Assembly (NCBI RefSeq): GCF_033568475.1
Contig: NC_133123.1
Location: forward strand, 21,190,622 to 21,254,621
Direction of reading: 5' to 3'
DNA length: 64,000 bases
DNA from: Henckelia pumila
Taxonomy: Eukaryota > Streptophyta > Magnoliopsida > Lamiales > Gesneriaceae
In this document: one piece after another, positions 58,101-64,000 of the stretch
How the letters are laid out: each line of letters starts with the position of its first letter
Numbering within the stretch: position 1 is the first letter of the stretch
Program-made: the position numbers and the translations under genes
Notes under the pieces: generated by a model
What the model saw: only the letters and a program-made list of their open reading frames with translations
What the model was told of the DNA's origin: nothing
The model's database searches: none

Positions 58101-58825
58101 TGAGTTCTAACAATTATTTACACCAAAAGAAACCTCAGGAATATGTAGGGAAACCCATAGATTTGGTCTGGGTATATAAACAAATGCCGGAGTTTGAATA
58201 CTAAATAGCATCATCCTTGAATGCCGGTAGATGTATGATTACACTACTTAAAACCCTGTTCTAAAACATGGTTTACCAAACCTCGTGATCGTCTAAGTTT
58301 AAGAAACCTCAGGAACTAGCATTATTCAAACTTCAGGAGTGTTCATGTAACTAGATAAAAATCAGGGTGTTATAATTTATCTTTTACTATAATTTTGGTC
58401 GAGTGAAGTTAACATCATTTGTGGAGAAGAATGAGCGAGTAACATACAAATTCACTGACAAGAACATCAGGTGTTGCTTCGCCAATAACATCGCCTCTGT
58501 ATCCTTCCTCCAAAAGATCAACAAATTCCTGTAACATTGTATCATACAGTTTCCTCAAAATCGGAGGGGAAAGGTAAACTTGTTTGAAACTAAACGATGA
58601 TGGATTCCAACGGTCTTTGCAAAAAGTTTATTTATGTCTTGGCGCGACTACTATTGTAAATTTCTTGACGCTTCAAAGCAAACTTTCGAATATCTTTACA
58701 GTCCATTACTCACCATTGCATTTCTAGGAGCTCCCGCTGCCAGATATATAGGTTGAGCTACATGGCAGTAGCCCATCAAACGTGGAACTGTTGGGATTAT
58801 GTCCCGGTGGTTTACCACTCGTCAA
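52184..58825 (-). CDS. Class 3 lipase (alpha/beta hydrolase), 3' exons only
   Basis: Final exons of a plant class 3 lipase-like protein, which hydrolyses acyl-glycerol or related ester lipids. Minus-strand exons: about 58825 or 58817-58714, 58528-58448, 52469-52341, 52252-52184. They read VVNHRDIIPTVPRLMGYCHV (with the DIxPxxP motif whose Asp is catalytic in the family), then DVIGEATPDVLVSEF, then GEKELIEKILNTEINIFRSI and MQHMEDFYYISLLE (its His is the likely third triad member), ending NVRSNYQIVGGTEPVTD...LSI and TGA at 52184-52186. The Ser-containing GxSxG exon lies beyond the right edge. The first acceptor is ambiguous; if exon 1 began at 58825 the frame would hold a TGA. Two copia elements occupy its introns. 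Confidence 0.78.
52818..53010 (+). repeat. Copia 5' LTR (193 bp)
   Basis: TG...CA ends; no difference from 57808-58000 seen by eye. Followed directly by the primer site. Confidence 0.95.
53021..53091 (+). repeat. Direct repeat in the copia leader
   Basis: CCTACCCTCAAAACCCTAGCC occurs twice, about 48 bp apart, between the primer site and the Gag ATG at 53100. Confidence 0.9.
53100..54615 (+). pseudogene. Copia gag and protease, frameshifted
   Basis: ATG at 53100 opens a Gag of the type with HKLNGHNFLQWSQSVWMYI and MVMSWLINSMN. Near 53449 one extra G (GTTGAAGG) shifts the frame, and the rest reads on from KETYSDSENTSETFEIEA through a CCHC knuckle (CDNCQRPGHNRETC) to the protease DSGASDHMTG and the DLNCEAKFFSNLCEF region, stopping at 54615. 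The removal of one base would rejoin the two frames, consistent with a single indel. Confidence 0.9.
54718..57806 (+). pseudogene. Copia integrase, reverse transcriptase and RNase H, with nonsense codon
   Basis: Pre-integrase H-H-C-C (HYRLGHPNFFYLEK...CETCQYAKH), integrase core with HSDVWGP, TDNAKEYF and NGIAERKNRH (D, D, E), and reverse transcriptase with KLNTIRVLFSLAANLDWPLH, QLDVKNAFLNG and the YVDDIILTG catalytic box. RNase H shows FSDADWAGD, SSAEAELRSL and the DRTKHIEID end, where TGA (57640-57642) replaces the usual Arg. About 50 codons of similar frame follow to the purine tract. Sequence 54616-54717 between gag and this block is T-rich with several stops and has no counterpart in the related minus-strand element. 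Confidence 0.9.
57808..58000 (+). repeat. Copia 3' LTR (193 bp)
   Basis: Directly after the purine tract; identical to the 5' LTR by eye. Confidence 0.95.
58001..58447 (-). other. Lipase intron remainder, no feature seen
   Basis: Intron sequence between the copia insertion and the 58448-58528 exon. Confidence 0.6.
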
Positions 58826-59033
58826 CTATCCTTCACTTTCTGCCATCAGAGAAACAAATGAATTAAAAAATCGTCAAGCAACTCTAACGCAGAGCCATCA
58901 GTCATTTTACTAAGATTTTTAAACAATTTCAGAATGGAAGACTAGCTACATATAATATTTCAAATAATGTCAAGTCTGTCTAAAGTTGGTTGAAAAGTAC
59001 AATAACCTCGTTGTATATTTCAGCAAATCTTTT

Positions 59034-59267
59034 TGTTGACAGACCATATCAAAGAAACATGAACAAACAAAGAACATTCTATTGACTGTATTAACAATAA
59101 TTCTTTTCTCTATGAAATAACGTTACAAGGTGCATCATTATATACACAACAAGCAAGCCTAAATTTAATGACAGAATATTAGCTATCCTAAAATAACTCA
59201 ACACATAAGGTAAAAATATTTCCTAATAATTCTGTACAAATAATATATTTACTTCCATTTCTCAACA
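59034..59267 (-). repeat. 3' LTR of the minus-strand copia element (234 bp)
   Basis: Matches 63820-64000 as far as the window allows. Confidence 0.93.
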
Positions 59268-59274
59268 CTCCCCC

Positions 59275-62200
59275 TCAAGTTGGTGCAAAGATATTCAACA
59301 TGCCCAACTTGCTCGTGAAATCTTCAAACTTAGGTCGAAAGTGACCTTTAGTTAAGCCATCAGCAATCTGCTGATCAGTAGGAACAAAAGGCATACATAT
59401 CACACCACTTTCCAACTTCTCCTTGATGAAATGACGGTCAATCTCAATATGTTTAGTTCTATCGTGTTGGACTGGATTATTTGCAATATTGATGGCTGAT
59501 TTGTTATCGCAGAACAGTTTCATTGGAACTTGTACTTCTAACTTTAGTTCTTCAAGAACTCTCTTAAGCCAAAGTAGTTCACATACCCCATTTGCCATAG
59601 CCCTCAGTTCAGCTTCAGCACTACTTCTTGCCACAACATTTTGTTTTTTGCTTCTCCAAGTGACCAAGTTTCCCCAAAAGAAAGTACAATATCCTGAAGT
59701 TGACCTTCTATCCACCGTTGATCCTGCCCAATCAGCATCTGTAAAACACTCTATGCTCTTTTGACTACACTTTTTGAACAATAAACCTTTTCCAGGAGTA
59801 CTCTTCAAGTATCTCAAGATCTTGTAGACCGCCTCCAAATGCTCCTCATAAGGTGAGTGCATGAATTGACTCACCATGCTCATAGCAAATCCAATATCGG
59901 GTCGTGTGTGAGAAAGATAGATTAATTTTCCTACAAGTCTTTGATATTTCCCTAACTCCACTGGAGTTCCTTCAGTCACATTTCCCAATTTCAAGTTCGG
60001 GTCTATAGGAGTATCACTGGGTCTGCAGCCGGTCATCCCAGTTTCTTCAAGTAAGTCTAGGATATACTTCCTCTGTGAAACATAAATTCCTTTTCTCGAT
60101 CTGGCAACTTCCATTCCCAGGAAATAACGCAAAGGACCCAATTCCTTGACCTCAAATTCTGATGCAAGGCATTTCTTTAGTCTGGTTATTTCAATGTCAT
60201 CATTTCCTGTTAAGATTATGTCATCGACATACACGATCAGAACTGCCACCTTTCCATCACTGGTATGCTTCACAAACATCGTGTGATCTGATTGTCCTTG
60301 GGTGTAGCCATGTTTCTTGACTGATCTGGAGAATTTTTCAAACCATGCCCGTGGCGACTGTTTTAGTCCATAGAGGGACTTTTTTAACTTGCATATTCTT
60401 CCTCCAAATTGATCTTCAAAGCCAGGTGGAGCATCCATATATACTTCCTCTTCCAACTCTCCATTAAGAAAAGCATTTTTTACATCCAACTGGTGCAGCG
60501 GCCAATCTAGATTCACAGCGGCAGAGAGTAAAATTCTGATTGTATTCAATTTAGCTACAGGAGCAAAAGTTTCCTGATAATCAATTCCATATGTTTGAGT
60601 AAATCCTTTGGCAACAAGTCTGGCTTTATACCGCTCCAATGACCCATCAGAGTTAAGTTTCACATTGAACACCCATTTACAACCCACTGTTTGCTTTCCT
60701 TTCGGTAAAGGCATTAGCTCCCAGGTTGCATTCTTTTTTAACGCTGTCATCTCCTCAAGCACAGCCTCCTTCCAATGTGGAACAGATAGAGCCTCCTGTA
60801 TAGACTTAGGAACCTCTACACAATGCAACTGAGAGATAAAGCTGGAATAGGATTTAGAGATATTCTGGTAAGTCTTATGGTTAGACAAAGGATGTTGGGT
60901 ACATGCTCTAGTACCTTTTCTAAGTGCGATGGGAATATCCAGGGTGACAGGGGGCTCAATAATATTATGAGATAGATCAGAGTTCTTACCTGGATCAGGA
61001 GAGACTAAGGCATCAGATTCTTTCCTCGGTTCAAACTCATGGTCGTGTGGAATCATGGGGCCTTCTTTCTTCCTTTGAGGTTGTCTTCTCGCATAGACAT
61101 AGTCAAACATTTTCCCAGTTTCAGTTTTTTGATGAGTGGACCCTAACTCTGGTGCTGGTGGGTCTAGACTCATGTGTACATCAACAAGGCTAGGACTCAT
61201 GTGTACATCAACAAGGCTAGGAAACGAATCTTCAAGTAGATTCTCCCCCTGAAGAGGAGTAAAATAGGCTTGTGACTCAAAGAATGTGACATCCATTGTC
61301 ACCAAGAACTTTTTTGTTCGAGGATCAAAACATTTATATCCTCTCTTTGTAGGGGAGTATCCTACAAAAACACATTTTAGTGCCCTAGGATCCAATTTAT
61401 CTCGATCATGCAGATGAACAAATGCTACACATCCAAACACCCGAAGCTGTAAATCAGAAGCTAAATGTGACGTGGGAAAGCAATCTTTAAACATTGATAA
61501 AGGGGATTTAAAATTAAGGATTCTAGATGGCATTCGATTAATTAAATAGGTAGCAGTAAGAATAGCCTCTCCCCATAAGTACTTGGGTACTCCAGTAGTG
61601 AACATGAGAGACCTAGCCACTTCTAGGAGGTGCCTATTTTTTCTTTCTGCTATACCATTTTGTTGGGGAGTTCGGACACATGAACTTTGATGAATTATCC
61701 CATTTTCATGAAAAAATGCCCCTAGAAGTTGATTAAAGTACTCTTTCCCATTATCACTTCGAAATACTTTGATATTTTTCTGAAATTGTGTTTGAACCAT
61801 AGTATAAAATATTTTAAAAACTCGTTCAGCTTCTGCCTTTTCAGAGAGTAAGTAAACCCATGTCATTCGTGTATGATCGTCAATAAATGTGAGAAACCAT
61901 TTTTTTCCAGAAATTGCATGAGTTTTAAATGGTCCCCAAACATCACTATGAACAAGAGAAAAAGGTGTAGATGCTTGATATGATCGTGCTGGAAAAGTGG
62001 TACGATGATGTTTGGCATACTGACACACTTCACATTGAAATTCAGAAAAGCTTTTATTCTTAAATAAAGCTGGAAACACATGTTTTAAATATGGCAAGTT
62101 TGGATGGCCTAGTCTACGATGTAACAACATGATATTATCAGTACTTGAACTTGGTTCCATGCTAGATTGTTGTGCTTGTCCATGCGAGTCAGACTTCTCA

Positions 62201-62295
62201 AAGTAGTAAAGTCCCCCTTTCTCCCTAGCACTGCCAATCATCATCCCCGAGTCCGAATCCTGAAAATTCACATGAATTTTGAGAAAATTTAGCAC
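59275..62295 (-). CDS. Copia integrase, reverse transcriptase and RNase H
   Basis: One frame of about 1000 codons. Pre-integrase HRRLGHPNLPYLKH...CEVCQYAKHH; integrase core HSDVWGPF, SDNGKEYF, NGIAERKNRH (D, D, E intact); reverse transcriptase GCKWVFNVKLNSDG, LDVKNAFLNGELEEEVYM, YVDDIILTGND; RNase H FTDADWAGS, SSAEAELRAM, DRTKHIEIDRHFI. It ends at 59275 inside the purine tract. All catalytic residues seen are intact. It has no clear start of its own and would need readthrough of the frameshift or a trans-acting partner. A 27-bp tandem duplication (61167-61220) repeats nine residues in the integrase/RT linker. Confidence 0.92.
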   Translation of the reverse strand: MLNFLKIHVNFQDSDSGMMIGSAREKGGLYYFEKSDSHGQAQQSSMEPSSSTDNIMLLHRRLGHPNLPYLKHVFPALFKNKSFSEFQCEVCQYAKHHRTTFPARSYQASTPFSLVHSDVWGPFKTHAISGKKWFLTFIDDHTRMTWVYLLSEKAEAERVFKIFYTMVQTQFQKNIKVFRSDNGKEYFNQLLGAFFHENGIIHQSSCVRTPQQNGIAERKNRHLLEVARSLMFTTGVPKYLWGEAILTATYLINRMPSRILNFKSPLSMFKDCFPTSHLASDLQLRVFGCVAFVHLHDRDKLDPRALKCVFVGYSPTKRGYKCFDPRTKKFLVTMDVTFFESQAYFTPLQGENLLEDSFPSLVDVHMSPSLVDVHMSLDPPAPELGSTHQKTETGKMFDYVYARRQPQRKKEGPMIPHDHEFEPRKESDALVSPDPGKNSDLSHNIIEPPVTLDIPIALRKGTRACTQHPLSNHKTYQNISKSYSSFISQLHCVEVPKSIQEALSVPHWKEAVLEEMTALKKNATWELMPLPKGKQTVGCKWVFNVKLNSDGSLERYKARLVAKGFTQTYGIDYQETFAPVAKLNTIRILLSAAVNLDWPLHQLDVKNAFLNGELEEEVYMDAPPGFEDQFGGRICKLKKSLYGLKQSPRAWFEKFSRSVKKHGYTQGQSDHTMFVKHTSDGKVAVLIVYVDDIILTGNDDIEITRLKKCLASEFEVKELGPLRYFLGMEVARSRKGIYVSQRKYILDLLEETGMTGCRPSDTPIDPNLKLGNVTEGTPVELGKYQRLVGKLIYLSHTRPDIGFAMSMVSQFMHSPYEEHLEAVYKILRYLKSTPGKGLLFKKCSQKSIECFTDADWAGSTVDRRSTSGYCTFFWGNLVTWRSKKQNVVARSSAEAELRAMANGVCELLWLKRVLEELKLEVQVPMKLFCDNKSAINIANNPVQHDRTKHIEIDRHFIKEKLESGVICMPFVPTDQQIADGLTKGHFRPKFEDFTSKLGMLNIFAPT
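61167..61220 (-). repeat. 27-bp tandem duplication within copia pol
   Basis: Two exact copies, 61167-61193 and 61194-61220, in frame, duplicating the SLVDVHMS segment in a non-catalytic linker. Confidence 0.95.
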
Positions 62296-63673
62296 AACAA
62301 TTAAGTTCTCGAGTTAACTGACTAATCGACAATAAATTACAAGACAGATTGGGGACATGAAGAACATTGTGAAGATTCAAGGTTTCGGAAATAGTGATTG
62401 ACCCTTTTCCAGCTATTGGGGATAAAGAGCCATCGGCTATTCTTATTTTTTTGTTTCCTGCACATGGGGTGTAAGAGAAAAACAGCCTAGATGAACCTGT
62501 CATGTGATCAGTAGCCCCGGAATCTATAATCCATGGATTCTCGGATAAAATGCATGTAGAAAAGGCTATATGTTGAAGCATATTACCTTGTTGAGCTAGG
62601 GAACTAGAGGGTGGCACTGAGGTGGATTTAGAAAACTGTGTAGATTGGAAAAGTTTATACAATTGGTCTAGCTGTTCCTTACTGAAAGAAGGTGTCCCTG
62701 CGGTGGCAGCAACTTCATCCTCGGTTCCAGATTGGTTGGCTCTCGACTCACGACCCTTTGACTTGGGAAATTTTGGCTTCCAATTTGGTGGTTTACCATG
62801 CAAATCCCAACAAATTTCCTTTGTATGGTTTGGTTTGCCACAGTATTCGCACCTGATTCCCTCTCCTTTTTGGCCTGGTCGAAGCTGCTGGTTGCCAGGG
62901 AACCTGCTAGTATTTTTGGACACCAAGGCAGAAACTTCAGTCGCAGGAAAAGTCTTGTCGTTTAACATGACCCTGCGTCTGCCCTCTTCTCTTCTTACTT
63001 CAGCAAATACTTCACTAAGTGATGGCAAAGGCTTCTTCCCCAGAATTCTGCCACGAACATCATCTAGTTCTCGATTTAGTCCAGCAAGAAAAACATATAC
63101 TCGATCGTTCTCCATGCGCTTCTGGTATTTAACGCTGTCATTCTTGCATTCCCAAGTATCTTCATAACACAAATCTAACTCTTGCCATAGAGTTCGCATC
63201 TCGTTGTAGTATTCAATCACACTTTTTTTCCCTTGTTTTGAATTCCACAGCCTGGTTTTAAGCTCAAAAATCTGAGAGGAATTCTCCAAATCAGAGTATG
63301 TGTCCCTCACGGCTTCCCAGACATCCTTCGCAGTGGGCAAGAATAGATAGGTTTTCCCAATCGGCGGATCCATGGAGTTTATCAGCCACGCAATCACCAT
63401 GGAATTCTCGGACTTCCATGAATTCCACTTTGGATCTGTTTTCTGCGGTTCTTTTGTATCTCCCGTCAGATATCCCAGCCTTCCTTTACCATCGATAACT
63501 AATTTTATGGACTGAGCCCATTCTAGAAAATTTTTTCCATTCAATTTATGAATGGTAAGATGGACCAATGAGTTTTCAAGCCCATTAGGGTTTACTGCAT
63601 ACTGCTCTTGTATTTTTGGGCCCATAACCTGGTTAGCGTCTTCCGAGCCCTTCTCTTCCCCCCTTCCAGACAT
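62225..63673 (-). CDS. Copia Gag and protease
   Basis: ATG at 63673 (MSGRGEEKG). Gag has HKLNGKNFLEWAQSIKLVI, VIAWLINSMDPPIGKTYL, TAKDVWEAVRDTYSDLENSS and VRGRILGKKPLP, then a CCHC knuckle (CEYCGKPNHTKEIC). The aspartic protease follows with DSGATDHMTG and HVPNLSCNLLSISQL. The frame ends at 62225 only because of an extra T near 62263 (TTTTCAG where the related element has TTTCAG). Removing that base leads directly into the 59275-62295 frame, so Gag-Pol was one polyprotein. Confidence 0.92.
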   Translation of the reverse strand: MSGRGEEKGSEDANQVMGPKIQEQYAVNPNGLENSLVHLTIHKLNGKNFLEWAQSIKLVIDGKGRLGYLTGDTKEPQKTDPKWNSWKSENSMVIAWLINSMDPPIGKTYLFLPTAKDVWEAVRDTYSDLENSSQIFELKTRLWNSKQGKKSVIEYYNEMRTLWQELDLCYEDTWECKNDSVKYQKRMENDRVYVFLAGLNRELDDVRGRILGKKPLPSLSEVFAEVRREEGRRRVMLNDKTFPATEVSALVSKNTSRFPGNQQLRPGQKGEGIRCEYCGKPNHTKEICWDLHGKPPNWKPKFPKSKGRESRANQSGTEDEVAATAGTPSFSKEQLDQLYKLFQSTQFSKSTSVPPSSSLAQQGNMLQHIAFSTCILSENPWIIDSGATDHMTGSSRLFFSYTPCAGNKKIRIADGSLSPIAGKGSITISETLNLHNVLHVPNLSCNLLSISQLTRELNCCAKFSQNSCEFSGFGLGDDDWQC

Positions 63674-63811
63674 TTTCGCGTCTTCTCAGGCCTGCAGGTG
63701 CTTCGGATTTGATGCCCAGGTGTGATCGCCTCTTCACAAGGTACGCACAACTGTGATTTTTTCCCTAAAAGGATTGTTTCTTCACCAGGTCCACGTTGTC
63801 AAAGCCTTACG

Positions 63812-63819
63812 TGATACCA
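63812..63819 (-). other. Primer-binding site of the minus-strand copia element
   Basis: Minus TGGTATCA directly next to the 5' LTR; the match to the Met-tRNA site stops after eight bases, then reads CGTAAGG. Confidence 0.75.
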
Positions 63820-64000
63820 TGTTGACAGACCATATCAAAGAAACATGAACAAACAAAGAACATTCTATTGACTGTATTAACAATAATTTTTTTCTCTATG
63901 AAATAACGTTACAAGGTGCCTCATTATATACACAACAAGCAAGCCTAAATTTAATGACAGAATATTAGCTATCCTAAAATAACTCAACACATAAGGTAAA
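63820..64000 (-). repeat. 5' LTR of the minus-strand copia element (partial)
   Basis: First 181 of an expected 234 bp; two substitutions against 59034-59214 seen by eye. Confidence 0.93.

Larger units (their letters stand above)
59034..64000 (-). mobile_element. Ty1/copia element, near-intact, running past the window edge
   Basis: 3' LTR at 59034-59267 (234 bp, TGTTGACAG...CTCAACA on the plus strand). A purine tract is at 59268-59283 (minus ACTTGAGGGGGAG), and the coding block follows. The primer site (minus TGGTATCA, then diverging from the Met site) is at 63812-63819. The 5' LTR from 63820 is truncated at 64000. Only two differences were seen over the 181 shared LTR bases, so insertion is recent. 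The coding region has a single frameshift. It sits in the intron upstream of the last visible lipase exons, in the same direction as the gene. Confidence 0.93.

Noticed and set aside
62255..62295. Programmed +1 frameshift site between Gag-protease and Pol
   Set aside because: The related copia element is in one frame here with one T fewer, so a simple insertion is more likely; kept only as a low-weight possibility.

Overview
This is nuclear DNA of a flowering plant, probably a eudicot. It has spliced genes with GT-AG introns, plant gene families (BLISTER, class XI myosin, a plant class 3 lipase) and typical plant LTR retrotransposons primed by initiator-methionine tRNA. Most of the window is transposable element. 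No tRNA gene, intact rRNA gene or CRISPR array was seen. Layout, left half: 1-9256 is one LTR of an old gypsy family, split at 645-8235 by a decayed chromovirus-like (Tekay/Del-type) Ty3/gypsy element with 1460-bp LTRs and target duplication AATAC. 9257-10985 is the 3' end of an Athila-like element. 10995-14659 is a truncated integrase with a 3' LTR. MITEs, a decayed unassigned reading frame (16.4-17.0 kb) and two facing Helitron-type 3' ends follow. 19278-30252 is the structural centrepiece. Three tandem copies of a ~186-bp repeat have been split twice: copy 1 by a 2.1-kb solo LTR (TSD AACAT), and copy 2 by a Cassandra-type TRIM carrying 5S rRNA-like LTRs (TSD ACGTT). A gag-only LTR element with 3.05-kb LTRs (TR-GAG type, TSD CAATG) then inserted into the TRIM's second LTR. 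Right half: 33277-41865 (+) is a 14-exon BLISTER gene with a LINE remnant in intron 4. 45783-43115 (-) holds ten exons for only the C-terminal tail (DIL domain) of a class XI myosin; no motor exons were found. 46250-49295 (-) is a deleted Tat-type gypsy element. 50775-51575 (+) is a coiled-coil plant gene with an in-frame stop. 58825-52184 (-) is the 3' end of a class 3 lipase gene whose introns host two Ty1/copia elements, one at 52818-58000 (+) and one from 59034 past the window edge (-). The genes do not form a pathway. The region reads as a small gene island (BLISTER, myosin tail, coiled-coil gene, lipase) next to a nested retrotransposon cluster. The non-autonomous elements (Cassandra, TR-GAG) and the defective but recent copia element imply that other elements in this genome supply reverse transcriptase and integrase in trans.
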